Shown: one piece after another, positions 30,150 through 39,384 of the stretch
Layout: each line of letters starts with the position of its first letter
How positions within the stretch are numbered: the stretch's first letter is position 1
Origin: CAIVPM01 sp964477265
Lineage (GTDB): Bacteria > Bacteroidota > Bacteroidia > Chitinophagales > Chitinophagaceae
Reading direction: 5' to 3'
Assembly: GCA_964477265.1 (NCBI GenBank)
Contig: CAYZDJ010000022.1
Coordinates: forward strand, 1-49,441
DNA length: 49,441 bases
Notes under the pieces: generated by a model
The model's input: only the letters and a program-made list of their open reading frames with translations
Databases searched by the model: none
What the model was told of the DNA's origin: nothing
Made by a program: the position numbers and the translations under genes

Positions 30150-32191
30150 TACCCTACCAATTTTTTCACACATTCATCTAACCTGCTTTTTGCCAAAAAA
30201 TTCTTTTCTAAATCCATATTGAATGGAATAGGTGTATCTAAACTTGCACAACGCAATATAGGTGCATCAAGCATTTCAAAGCAATGCTCATTTATCCATG
30301 CACTAATTTCTCCACCAATGCCACCAGTTAAAGTGTCTTCGTGCAGCAATAAAACTTTACCTGTTTTTGCAACAGCATTTTTAATGGCAGTATAATCAAG
30401 TGGTGCAAGGGTTCTTAAGTCTAGTATTTCAATACTAACATTAGTGTTTATCTTGGCATAATCTAAAGCCCAATGCACTGCAGCACCATAAGTAATAATA
30501 GTAATATCATCGCCACTGTTTACAACATTTGCTTTGCCAATTTCTACTTCATAATATTCGCCTGGTACATTGCCACTAATGCTTCTATACAAAACCTTAT
30601 GCTCAAAATACAACACAGGATTTGGATTGTTAATAGCGGCAATCAATAATCCTTTTGCATCGTGTGGATTGCTTGGATAAACAACTATTAAACCTGGTGT
30701 GTGTGTAAACCATGCCTCATTGCTTTGGCTATGAAAAGGACCAGCACCAACGCCAGCACCTGTTGGCATACGCACAACAGTACTGGCTGCAACACCCCAC
30801 CTGTAATGAATTTTGGCTAAGTTATTTATAATTTGATTGAAAGCAACTGTTACAAAATCGGCAAATTGCATTTCAACAATGCTTTTATATCCTTCAAGTG
30901 CCAAGCCTAAAGCTGCACCAACAATAGCACTTTCGCAAATTGGCGTGTTGCGAATTCTTGCTTTGCCAAATTGCTCAACAAAACCTTCGGTAATTTTAAA
31001 TGCACCACCATATTCTGCTATATCCTGACCCATTATTACAAGGTTTTGATGTTGCTGCATACTTTGTTGAAGACCTTCTTTAATAGCATCGATAAAACGT
31101 TTCTCGTTTGTGGTTTCTGGTTCTTTGTTTCTTGTTATATCGTTTCTCGTTTCTTGTTTTTGGGTTTCGTGAACGAGAAACGAGAAACGAGAAACGTTCG
31201 TATTATAAACATCCTTCAACTCAACATCAGTGTTCACAACCATTTCAGCAGCATTGTATGCAACCTGCAATTCAGATTCAATATGGTTTCTAAAGCCATT
31301 TCTTATATCAGAAACCTGCATTTCAGTGATGATATTTTCTTCTATTAAAAATTGCTCAAAGTTTTTTACAGGATCTTTCCTACCCCATTCCTCAAACAAT
31401 TCTTTAGGCACATATTTGGTTCCACTGGCTTCTTCATGACCTCTCATTCTAAAAGTCATGCACTCAATTAGAATTGGCTTTTGTTCATTGATGCAATATT
31501 CTCTTGCTTGTTTTATGGTATGAAAAACCTCTAGAATATTGTTACCATCAATCTTTAACCCTTTCATTCCATATCCAATAGCTTTATCCACTAAACTGGC
31601 ACAACGATACTGTTCATTAGTTGGAGTTGATAAACCATAGCCATTGTTTTCTATTATGAAAATTACAGGTAAATCCCAAACTGCAGCAACATTTAAGGCT
31701 TCATGAAAATCACCTTCACTTGTACCACCATCGCCAGTATAAGCCAACGAAACTTTTTTCTCATTCTTTAATTTATAAGCCAAAGCAACACCATCTGCAA
31801 TTGCCATTTGTGGCCCAAGATGAGAAATCATTCCACAAATATGGTGTTGCATTGAACCAAAATGGAAGCTTCTTTCTCGACCTTTACTGTAGCCATCTTT
31901 ATTGCCCTGCCACTGCATAAACAGTTTATGCAAAGGCATATTGCGAGAGGTAAATACACCAAGGTTCCTATGCAAAGGCATAATCCATTCATCTTGCTGC
32001 AAAGCAATGGTGCTGCCCACTGCAATAGCTTCTTGCCCAATGCCACTAAACCATTTGCTTATCTTTCCCTGACGAAGAAGCACCAGCATTTTTTCTTCAA
32101 TCATACGTGGCAATAACAAACTTTTATAAATATGCACAAGGCCTTGTGGCGAAAAATTTTTCTTATAATTATTATAGTTTATAGCACTCAT
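30146..32191 (-). CDS. 2-oxoacid dehydrogenase E1 alpha/beta fusion (branched-chain type)
   Basis: 681 residues joining both E1 subunits. E1 alpha (about 1-325) has the thiamine pyrophosphate motif GDGGTSEGDFHEALN...ENN (153-183) and IGQEAIAVG near the N-terminus. E1 beta (about 365-681) has GQDIAEYGGAFKIT, ADFVTVAFNQIIN and PTGAGVGAGPFHSQSNEAW. The enzyme oxidatively decarboxylates a 2-oxoacid (branched-chain or pyruvate) with an E2 and E3 partner; neither partner is in this window. The fused layout is known in Bacteroidota. Oddity: the linker (about 331-365, rich in ETRN/EKR) is encoded by tandem GAGAAAC repeats that also form an inverted pair. Confidence 0.9.
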   Translation of the reverse strand: MSAINYNNYKKNFSPQGLVHIYKSLLLPRMIEEKMLVLLRQGKISKWFSGIGQEAIAVGSTIALQQDEWIMPLHRNLGVFTSRNMPLHKLFMQWQGNKDGYSKGRERSFHFGSMQHHICGMISHLGPQMAIADGVALAYKLKNEKKVSLAYTGDGGTSEGDFHEALNVAAVWDLPVIFIIENNGYGLSTPTNEQYRCASLVDKAIGYGMKGLKIDGNNILEVFHTIKQAREYCINEQKPILIECMTFRMRGHEEASGTKYVPKELFEEWGRKDPVKNFEQFLIEENIITEMQVSDIRNGFRNHIESELQVAYNAAEMVVNTDVELKDVYNTNVSRFSFLVHETQKQETRNDITRNKEPETTNEKRFIDAIKEGLQQSMQQHQNLVIMGQDIAEYGGAFKITEGFVEQFGKARIRNTPICESAIVGAALGLALEGYKSIVEMQFADFVTVAFNQIINNLAKIHYRWGVAASTVVRMPTGAGVGAGPFHSQSNEAWFTHTPGLIVVYPSNPHDAKGLLIAAINNPNPVLYFEHKVLYRSISGNVPGEYYEVEIGKANVVNSGDDITIITYGAAVHWALDYAKINTNVSIEILDLRTLAPLDYTAIKNAVAKTGKVLLLHEDTLTGGIGGEISAWINEHCFEMLDAPILRCASLDTPIPFNMDLEKNFLAKSRLDECVKKLVGY
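31098..31199. repeat. GAGAAACGAGAAACG repeat in the E1 fusion linker
   Basis: CGTTTCTCGTTTC (31141-31153) is the reverse complement of GAAACGAGAAACG in the tandem run at 31174-31195. The surrounding stretch is built of TTTCTGGTTCTTTGTTTC-like variants. It lies exactly between the two subunit domains. Confidence 0.8.
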
Positions 32192-32249
32192 ATAGCAATA
32201 TTATGGGTGGCGAAAATATGAGTAGTTTTTATTGGATAATACATTCAAT

Positions 32250-32281
32250 AAAAAAGCTGCCTTTTTCAAGGCAGCTTTTTT
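32250..32281 (-). terminator. Terminator of the susCD operon
   Basis: On the minus strand AAAAAAGCTGCC, loop TTGAAAAA, GGCAGCTTTTTT. The twelve-base perfect stem lies 20 bases after the susD stop. Confidence 0.9.
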
Positions 32282-32301
32282 AAAAAATAGTTTTGTAAAC
32301 T

Positions 32302-33975
32302 TTATTTTGGATTAGACACAGTTGCACTTCCACTAGCTGGAGTATTAAAATCCAATTCGTTTTGTGGTACGTCCCAATAATCCATATAGCTATAATTCAT
32401 TAAACAAGAACGTGGTTCTGGTGTTGGTGTTCCAAGCAAACTTGCAGGTACAAAAACCACTGCATTTTGTCTTCCCCCACCAGCAGAAACTGGAGCAATT
32501 ACACCCCATCTTCTTGCATCATAAAACGCTACACCTTTCAAAAACAAACCAATTCTTCTTTCTTTTCTTAACTCTTCTTTAGCATCTGCTAAAGTTAATC
32601 CTGTACCTGTAACAGCAGGCAATGCTGCATTTTGAAAATTCCTTACAGCATCAATATATGCCAGTCCATCTTCAATAAGTCCAGTATTCATTTTTGCTTC
32701 TGCAAGCATCAATGCATTTTCTTCGTAAGAACAAGCAAAAGGAACTAAACCTTTATTTGCAGCTCCAGTAGCATACAATCCACCATTTTCAATTGGTGTT
32801 GCAGCCCATCTTGTACCAAATTGTAGTCCACGACTACGAATATTAGCAAAAGCACTTAAATCATAAGTAGGGTCGGTTGCAGGAGCATTTGGCAATTGAA
32901 TAATACCTTTAGTAAATCTGGCATCCCCAGATTTAAAATCTTGTACTAAACGTTCGCTTACAAATGTCCATTGTGTATTTGGACCAGTAAAAGCAAATGG
33001 GTGCATCCAAGAATTACTTAAATCATTATTACCATCGCTAGTCATCCCAAAATTAAAGATATTATCAGTTGAATTAACCCCATCATTACAAAGCGTAATA
33101 ATTTGATTCCAATCTGCAGCTGTCATATCCGTAGTTTTTTTATTTACCATCAAATTTCTTGCTTTGTATGAATTAATTTGACGTTTCCACATATCAGGAG
33201 ATACTACATTAGTATTATCATTGAATGATAATACTAATGACTTCATTAAAGTATTATATTCTGCAATGTTTGCAAGATTAACTTTAGCTAAAGCAGCAAC
33301 ACAGTTATCAAATTGTTTATTAGCTTCAGTAATAATTGCGTTATGATCTACAAAAGACCCATTTGTGCCACCATTAGGATTATCTGTAATAACACCTGCT
33401 AAATACATTGAACCAATTCTTGAATAACCATAGGCTTTCCACCAATAAGCCCAAGCCTCTAATGTAGCTTTCTTTGTAGCTGCATCTCCGCTAAAGGCAA
33501 TACCATTTTTTAATGAAGCAAGCATTTGATTAGCTTGTTGAATAAAAAAATAGTTAATTGTCCATTCATACATAAAGGCATTTCTATCACCAGCACCACG
33601 GCTATTAAAGCCTTGTAAAGAAACTTGTTGGGTAACCCCAAATGGGTTGGTGCTTACAGTACCGTTTGGTAATGTTATTTGATATACTTGATCTACCCAC
33701 CTAAATCCATAGTTTCCATAAGGCAAGAACATTTCGTCTCCCATAATAGAGTGATTTGTAAGTGCAATATGTAAAATATTGGTGTTTCCTGCATTCGGCA
33801 CATCAAAAATTGTACGTCCCAGTATTCCTGCACCATATGCTGTCATTCCACTTTCAGAACTAAGAGAACCACTTGCTGTTGGTTCATTTGGATTTACTTG
33901 ATCCAATTCACTTTTTTTGCAACTCCATATTGAAATGGTAAGTAAAGCAAAAAACATTAATGTTATTTTTTTCAT
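32302..33975 (-). CDS. SusD/RagB-family outer-membrane nutrient-binding lipoprotein
   Basis: 557 residues. A lipoprotein signal (KKITLMFFALLTISIWSC, lipidated C19) is followed by the SusD pattern: MLASLKNGI, helical TPR-like pairs (ATLEAWAYWWKAYGYSR), and the C-terminal EENALMLAEAKMNTGLIEDG, LAYIDAVR, LRKERRIGLFLKG, FYDARRWG typical of the family. It caps the SusC transporter and binds the substrate. It follows susC by 20 bases in the same operon. No glycosidase, sulfatase or regulator is next to it, so the substrate cannot be deduced. Confidence 0.95.
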   Translation of the reverse strand: MKKITLMFFALLTISIWSCKKSELDQVNPNEPTASGSLSSESGMTAYGAGILGRTIFDVPNAGNTNILHIALTNHSIMGDEMFLPYGNYGFRWVDQVYQITLPNGTVSTNPFGVTQQVSLQGFNSRGAGDRNAFMYEWTINYFFIQQANQMLASLKNGIAFSGDAATKKATLEAWAYWWKAYGYSRIGSMYLAGVITDNPNGGTNGSFVDHNAIITEANKQFDNCVAALAKVNLANIAEYNTLMKSLVLSFNDNTNVVSPDMWKRQINSYKARNLMVNKKTTDMTAADWNQIITLCNDGVNSTDNIFNFGMTSDGNNDLSNSWMHPFAFTGPNTQWTFVSERLVQDFKSGDARFTKGIIQLPNAPATDPTYDLSAFANIRSRGLQFGTRWAATPIENGGLYATGAANKGLVPFACSYEENALMLAEAKMNTGLIEDGLAYIDAVRNFQNAALPAVTGTGLTLADAKEELRKERRIGLFLKGVAFYDARRWGVIAPVSAGGGRQNAVVFVPASLLGTPTPEPRSCLMNYSYMDYWDVPQNELDFNTPASGSATVSNPK

Positions 33976-33995
33976 AATATTTTTTTTAGTTATTA

Positions 33996-36900
33996 TTAAA
34001 AACCAATTTTCATACTCACTTGAACTGATTTTAAATTTGGTACAGCAAAATAATCAGCACCTTTAATAGCACCTACATATTTAGATGCAGATGAATTTCC
34101 TTGAGCATCAGATGTAGTTGTAGCTTCTGGATCTAATCCAGAGTATTTAGTAACTGTCATTAAGTTTCTACCAGATACAGTTATGCTAGAGTTTTTCAAA
34201 AATTTAATGCTTGAAGGGAAATTATATGTTAATGAAACGTCTCTTAATCTTAAAAAAGATCCGTCTTCTACAAACCAAGTTGATGGTGATACACTATTGT
34301 ATAAGCTATTATAAAAATTAACGTAAGCACCAGTATTTCCATTAATTGTTACTGCTTTATCATAATCAGCAGATAATCTGTCTCTGTATAACCATTGACG
34401 AGCTGTGTTATAAATTTTATTACCTTGATACCAGTCAAATTGGAATGACAAGGTTAACATATTTTTATAAGTAAACGTATTGGTGAATGAAGCAGTAAAA
34501 TTAGGGTAAGCACTTCCTACGTTTTTAGCATCGGCTTGTGCTGACATAAAAACACGTTTAGATGCTGTATCTACTACCATACCATTTACAACCTGATATT
34601 TGCCTTGGTCTGCAGCCGCGATATATGGAACTTTTGATACACCATTTACTTGATCTACACTTGATAATGGCCCCATATAGCTAAACAAACCTATATCTTG
34701 TCCTGCTCTTACAGTAAACAATCCATCAACAATATCTGCATTATTGCTAATTGCAGTAACTGTAGATTTAGTAGTTCCTAATCTTGCAGCAAAATCCCAA
34801 GACAAATCTTTAGTTTGTAAAACTCGCATATCTATACTTAAGTCAATTCCTTTAGACTCTAAACTAGCTAAATTGTCTAAAATTTGAGAAGCTCCTGATG
34901 TTAATGGTAAAGATGCAGGTTGAATAGCATCTGTTGTAGTGTGTTTCCAATATGTAAATGCTGCATTCAATGATGTAAACCATTTTTTTGATTTGGTATT
35001 AAATGTTACATCAGTTCCAATTTCCAATTCTTTGGCATGTTGAATCTTTAAACCAGGGTTAGCTAAAGATGAAGGATTATAAATTGTAGAAATAGCCCCA
35101 AGCTGTTGCACACTTAAAGTTGTTTGTCTGTCATAATCTCCAGGTTGAATACCTGCTTCGCCATAAGCAGCACGAACTTTCCATTCTTTTATTGCATCGA
35201 TTTTTAGAACTTCTGTTGGTCTAAAATAGATGGTACCACGTGGAAAAGTAAATGGAGTACTACCAGAACCAAATGCAGAAGAATAATCAGAGCGAAATCC
35301 AACTGACACTCCTAATAAATCTTTATAATCAAATGTTTGGTTTAACAACATTCCATAAGTTACAAAAGTACCATAAAAATCCCCACTGGTTTTATTTGTA
35401 GCTACGTTAATATTGTATGGTGGAAATGAAGGCAATTCTGTACCTTGTGCAAAGTAATTTCTTCTTTCTCTTTTCCTATAATCATACGAAATTTGAGTAA
35501 CTGTTTTTAAAGGAAAATTAATTTTAAAATCTTTCTCAAAATCTGTTTTAATAAATGCAGTAATTATAGAATTTTGTCTAGTTATTTTATCAGACTCATT
35601 ATAAACAGAACCTTTTACGGTTTGCCCCCAAAATGCAGTACCAGACTGTAAAGCAGCAGTTTGATTTTTGTAATAGTTAGACCTGTCCATCATTGTAAAT
35701 TCAATACCATACTTATAGTCTAACTCAACAAATTTGTTAATTTTATAGTTTAAATTAGCATTCTCAATAATTCTAATCCTATCTGTAACTCTTGATCTCC
35801 ATTCTGGTTCAGAAAGTGGATTTTTTGTGGTTTTATCTCCTCCATTTGCACTTACTACTGTATTTCCACTTGGATCTTTAAAAGTAAAATCTATGTAAGG
35901 ATACGAATTAAAAAGTGCAAACCTATTTGTACTTGTTCCTCCAATTGTAGCATCTGCATCTCCACTTAATAAATCATCACCAGTAAAAATTGTTTGTATT
36001 GAATTTCTAAAGGTTAATCCTTTTGCTAATTGAAATCCAACATTAGCACCTAAACTTGTTCTATTATAAGAATTTTTTAATACATTTTTTTCTTGGTATC
36101 TAGACAAAGTGAAAGAATAATCAGATTTTTCTCCGCCACCAGATACGTTTAATGTATTATTGAAAGTCGATGCAGTCGAATAAGCCTGGCTTAAATGATC
36201 ATAAACTTTCTCTTTATAAGATTTATTATTTTGCACAAAAGGGTTTGTATTAGGATCCATTAAATCTGGATTCCCCCAAGAACCATTTGCATCAGCAGCT
36301 AATTTAGCACCTGAAGAAGTAATAAACCCATTTGCATCTGTTTCAAAAGAATGTTTTTGAGCTATTACAGAATTTTTGCCTTTAATAATTGAACCTGAAC
36401 TAAACTGAGATGTAAATGTAATTTCAGGCTTTCTGTTAGCACTACCTTTTTTAGTAAATATTTGCACCACACCATTTCCTCCTTGTGCACCATAAAGCAT
36501 ACCAGCAGCTGCACCTTTTACAACTTCAACGCGTTCAATATTTCCTAAATCAACTCCATTCAAGTCAGAGATTTCTACACCATCTAACAATATAAGAGGA
36601 TAAGAATCGCCAAGGCTGTTTAAACCACGTAAAATTATTGAAGCACCTGTACCTGGAGTACCAGAATTAAATTGTACTTGAGCCCCAGCAACTTTTCCCA
36701 TTAAAGCTTGCTCAACAGAGCCAATAGCACTCTTAACAACATCTTTTGTGTTAATAGAGGCAACTTCAATTGCCAACTTTTTCTTACTAGTAGCTGTACC
36801 AACCCCAGTTACCACCACTTCAGTCAAAGTTTTAGATTCTGAAGTCAAAGCAGATTTAACCCCACTACCAGCAGTTACACTAATGGTTTCGTATCCAACA

Positions 36901-37115
36901 GATGTAATCACAAGTGTTGCCCCATTTTTAACTTTAATTGAATAAGAACCGTCTCCACCTGTTACTGTTCCATTCTTTGTTCCTTTTTCCTGTACCGAAG
37001 CACCAGAAATTCCAGCTCCTTTGTCATCTACAACCTTACCGGTTGCTGTGGTTTGTGCATATGTTATGCTAAACATAAATAAAGCACATAAACCGAGTAG
37101 AAGTTTTTTTCTCAT
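33996..37115 (-). CDS. SusC/RagA-family TonB-linked outer-membrane transporter
   Basis: 1039 residues. Signal peptide 1-20 (RKKLLLGLCALFMFSITYAQ), carboxypeptidase-regulatory-like domain about 22-95 (GKVVDDKGAGISGASVQEKG, and YSIKVKNGATLVITSVGYET), plug domain about 115-230 with the SusC signature GTGASIILRGLNSLGDSYPL, then LILLDGVEIS, and a beta-barrel ending LKSVQVSMKIGF with a terminal aromatic. It imports a glycan or peptide with energy from TonB. It is the first gene of a two-gene susCD operon; the 400-base region upstream contains no sigma/anti-sigma or two-component gene. Confidence 0.96.
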   Translation of the reverse strand: MRKKLLLGLCALFMFSITYAQTTATGKVVDDKGAGISGASVQEKGTKNGTVTGGDGSYSIKVKNGATLVITSVGYETISVTAGSGVKSALTSESKTLTEVVVTGVGTATSKKKLAIEVASINTKDVVKSAIGSVEQALMGKVAGAQVQFNSGTPGTGASIILRGLNSLGDSYPLILLDGVEISDLNGVDLGNIERVEVVKGAAAGMLYGAQGGNGVVQIFTKKGSANRKPEITFTSQFSSGSIIKGKNSVIAQKHSFETDANGFITSSGAKLAADANGSWGNPDLMDPNTNPFVQNNKSYKEKVYDHLSQAYSTASTFNNTLNVSGGGEKSDYSFTLSRYQEKNVLKNSYNRTSLGANVGFQLAKGLTFRNSIQTIFTGDDLLSGDADATIGGTSTNRFALFNSYPYIDFTFKDPSGNTVVSANGGDKTTKNPLSEPEWRSRVTDRIRIIENANLNYKINKFVELDYKYGIEFTMMDRSNYYKNQTAALQSGTAFWGQTVKGSVYNESDKITRQNSIITAFIKTDFEKDFKINFPLKTVTQISYDYRKRERRNYFAQGTELPSFPPYNINVATNKTSGDFYGTFVTYGMLLNQTFDYKDLLGVSVGFRSDYSSAFGSGSTPFTFPRGTIYFRPTEVLKIDAIKEWKVRAAYGEAGIQPGDYDRQTTLSVQQLGAISTIYNPSSLANPGLKIQHAKELEIGTDVTFNTKSKKWFTSLNAAFTYWKHTTTDAIQPASLPLTSGASQILDNLASLESKGIDLSIDMRVLQTKDLSWDFAARLGTTKSTVTAISNNADIVDGLFTVRAGQDIGLFSYMGPLSSVDQVNGVSKVPYIAAADQGKYQVVNGMVVDTASKRVFMSAQADAKNVGSAYPNFTASFTNTFTYKNMLTLSFQFDWYQGNKIYNTARQWLYRDRLSADYDKAVTINGNTGAYVNFYNSLYNSVSPSTWFVEDGSFLRLRDVSLTYNFPSSIKFLKNSSITVSGRNLMTVTKYSGLDPEATTTSDAQGNSSASKYVGAIKGADYFAVPNLKSVQVSMKIGF

Positions 37116-37313
37116 AATTTTATGTTTTTGTTAAGTAATAAATACCAGTCATCATTATTAATGACCGTACGAATTTAAAATTTTGCTAAACGAATTTATG
37201 AAAATTTTAACATTTTTAAGAATTTTTTAAGAATTATATAATAAAAAGGGAACGTACACCCTAATTTAACCACTTACAATTCCCATTCTCGAGGGTAAAT
37301 TTTAAAATAAAAT

Positions 37314-37403
37314 TTTGTCGCATACTCGCTTTTCCCTACTTTTATCGAGGAATTTAATGGGTTAGTAAGTAAAAGAGTCGGCTTTTTGCTGGCTCTTTTA
37401 TTT
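37314..37403 (+). ncRNA. Candidate very short transcript: promoter plus terminator hairpin
   Basis: TTTG at 37314-37317, 19-base spacer, TACTTTTA at 37337-37344 (one base from TAnnTTTG), then within 30 bases an RNA hairpin AAAAGAGUCGGC / GCUGGCUCUUUU (37371-37399, two G-U pairs) followed by AUUUU. The predicted RNA is only about 50 bases. It could instead be a leftover terminator. No homologue recognised. Confidence 0.3.
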
Positions 37404-37412
37404 TGTACCAAG

Positions 37413-37437
37413 TTACCCCCAACCCCTAAAAGGGAGT
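37413..37437 (+). repeat. CCCCTAAAGGGG-family repeat upstream of radA
   Basis: TTACCCCCAACCCCTAAAAG then GGAGT; the same family as 24294, 45519 and 45576. Confidence 0.75.
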
Positions 37438-37522
37438 AAAAAATATTGACAAAACACAATTTAATAATTACAATTTTTGCATTGCACTATAAACAATAAA
37501 CTACAAACTACAAACGAAATTT

Positions 37523-38890
37523 ATGAGCAAAATAAAAACAGCATATTTCTGTAGCAACTGTGGTTATATGAGTGCCAAATGGCAAGGTAAATGCCCAAGC
37601 TGCAACCAATGGAACACGCTTGTAGAAGAAGTAATTGAGAAAGATAAAGACGAACAAAGCTGGAAAGGCTATAACGATGAAACCAGCACCAACAAAGCCA
37701 TTCAGCTAAATGAGGTACAAACAAAAGATGAAAAAAGAATTGTAACACCCGATGCAGAATTAAACAGGGTTTTAGGTGGTGGCATTGTACAAGGCAGCAT
37801 TGTTTTAGTGGCTGGCGAACCTGGCATTGGCAAAAGCACTTTGTTTTTACAAATAGGTTTATTGCTCAAAAATATTACTGTACTTTATATAAGTGGTGAA
37901 GAAAGCGAGCAACAAATAAAAATGCGTGCAGAGAGAATAAATACTGCAAACGAAAATTTTTATTTGCTCACAGAAACCAATACCAGCAGCATTTTCAAGG
38001 AAATTAAAAAAGTAAAACCACAGGTTGTCATTATAGATTCCATTCAAACTTTGCAAAGCAGTATTATAGAAAGTAGTGCTGGCAGCGTATCGCAAATTCG
38101 CGAGTGCACCAGCGAGTTTCAGCGTTTTGCAAAGGAAACAAACACACCTGTTTTTTTAATTGGGCACATTACAAAAGATGGCAGCATTGCTGGTCCAAAA
38201 ATCCTTGAACACATTGTGGATACTGTGTTACAGTTTGAGGGTGACAGGCATTATGCTTACAGAATTTTACGCACTTTAAAAAACCGTTTTGGCAGCACCA
38301 ACGAAATTGGCATTTACGAAATGGACAATGCAGGAATGAAACAAGTTGCCAATCCCAGCGAAATTTTAATTACACAAAGAGAAGAAAACCTAAGTGGAAC
38401 AAGCATTGCAGCTACTTTGGAAGGTATGAGGCCTTTGCTCATTGAAGTGCAGGCATTGGTTACACAAAGTGTGTATGGCACGCCACAACGCACAGTTAGT
38501 GGTTTCGATTTACGCAGGCTGCAGTTGTTGCTTGCAGTTTTGGAAAAGCGTGGTGGCTTTCATTTTGGCGTTAAAGATGTTTTTATAAATATTGCAGGTG
38601 GCTTAAAAGTCGAAGATCCAAGCATTGATTTGGCAATCATTTGCTCTTTGCTTTCAAGCTACGAAGATGTGCCTTTGCCACAAAAAATTTGCTTTGCTGG
38701 CGAGGTGGGCTTAAATGGCGAAATCCGTGCTGTTAACAGGATTGAGCAACATATTGCAGAAGCAGAAAAATTAGGTTTCGATAAAATCATCATCAGCAAA
38801 TACAATAAAAAAAGCTATGCCAACAATAGTTATAAAATAGAGATTGTTCCCTTTGCACAAGTTCACGAAGTGTATCAATATTTGTTTTAA
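37523..38890 (+). CDS. radA: DNA repair protein RadA (Sms)
   Basis: 455 residues. N-terminal zinc finger C10-x2-C13 and C24-x2-C27 (YFCSNCGYMSAKWQGKCPSC), Walker A GEPGIGKST at 98-106, Walker B VVIIDSIQTL, the RadA-specific KNRFG near residue 252, and a C-terminal Lon-protease-like domain (FINIAGGLKVEDPSIDLAII, CFAGEVGLNGEIRAV). It is a RecA-like ATPase that promotes branch migration in recombination. All motifs are intact and the length is normal. Monocistronic on the plus strand. Confidence 0.97.
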   Translation: MSKIKTAYFCSNCGYMSAKWQGKCPSCNQWNTLVEEVIEKDKDEQSWKGYNDETSTNKAIQLNEVQTKDEKRIVTPDAELNRVLGGGIVQGSIVLVAGEPGIGKSTLFLQIGLLLKNITVLYISGEESEQQIKMRAERINTANENFYLLTETNTSSIFKEIKKVKPQVVIIDSIQTLQSSIIESSAGSVSQIRECTSEFQRFAKETNTPVFLIGHITKDGSIAGPKILEHIVDTVLQFEGDRHYAYRILRTLKNRFGSTNEIGIYEMDNAGMKQVANPSEILITQREENLSGTSIAATLEGMRPLLIEVQALVTQSVYGTPQRTVSGFDLRRLQLLLAVLEKRGGFHFGVKDVFINIAGGLKVEDPSIDLAIICSLLSSYEDVPLPQKICFAGEVGLNGEIRAVNRIEQHIAEAEKLGFDKIIISKYNKKSYANNSYKIEIVPFAQVHEVYQYLF

Positions 38891-38969
38891 AAAGCCACAG
38901 ATTTCACTAATCAACACGAATGTTTTTTATTATTGTTTAAGTTAGATGGTTTTGATTTTAGCGAGTTTA

Positions 38970-39065
38970 TGGAACACAGATGACACTGATTCAATAGATT
39001 TAGATGGATAAATATTTTGCAAACAAATCCTTAACATCTTTCAAATCCGTGTCATCTGTGTTCAA
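38970..39065. repeat. Long imperfect inverted repeat D3
   Basis: Left arm TGGAACACAGATGACACTGAT, written as TGGAACACAGATGACACTGA plus T, and right arm AATCCGTGTCATCTGTGTTC pair with few mismatches; the centre is AT-rich. It is the same family as D1 and D2 around the GxxExxY gene, but here with no gene between copies. Confidence 0.85.
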
Positions 39066-39100
39066 GTTTATAATTTAAAAAATTTAAAAACAAAATCAAA

Positions 39101-39180
39101 TTTTATTATTGTCCAAGCAACAACAATTCTATTTAACAACAGTGGCGTTGGCACCATTCAGCAAGTCAATTCTATTCAGC
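39101..39180 (-). repeat. Dispersed element C, copy 4
   Basis: On the minus strand: GCTGAATAGAATTGACTTGC, the exact core GGTGCCAACGCCACTG, TTGTTAAATAGAATTG and GCTTGGACAATAATAAAA. The terminal mini-hairpin of the other copies is not evident here. Confidence 0.85.
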
Positions 39181-39384
39181 AAAATTTATAACACTTCTCT
39201 ACTCTATATAAAATGAGGTTTTGCCAGTAAAAAAATATTTTAACTTTTACCCAACCATTTTTTGTTTTTTGCGTATCCAACGTAAAAAAAGATTTTCCAA
39301 AAAAATTTTTTAAATTGCAGGCAACGTTTTTTATACCCCATGTCTCAATGTAGTGTAAAAAATTATTTTATCAAAATTAACAAA

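Larger units (their letters stand above)
37116..37522. other. Divergent intergenic region susC / radA
   Basis: About 400 bases with no credible gene. It contains the imperfect dyad GTCATCATTATTAATGAC (about 37152-37169) close to susC, a possible short plus-strand transcript (promoter 37314-37344, hairpin 37371-37399) and a CCCCTAAAGGG-type repeat at 37413-37437. Confidence 0.6.
38891..39384. other. Intergenic region radA / surface lipoprotein gene
   Basis: Nearly 500 bases without a gene. It contains a CCACAGATTTCACTAATCAACACGA-like half-repeat just after radA, inverted repeat D3 (38970-39065), element C copy 4 on the minus strand (39101-39180), then AT-rich leader sequence. No clear TAnnTTTG box was found for the gene at 39385. 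Confidence 0.65.

Noticed and set aside
27787..37115. Polysaccharide utilisation locus linking the GH5 mannanase to susCD
   Set aside because: rpmH, folK and the E1 dehydrogenase lie between them on mixed strands with their own terminators, and no regulator is present.
37274..37459. Minus-strand open frame of 61 codons upstream of susC
   Set aside because: It crosses a terminator-like hairpin and a CCCC repeat; the protein resembles nothing and is likely chance.
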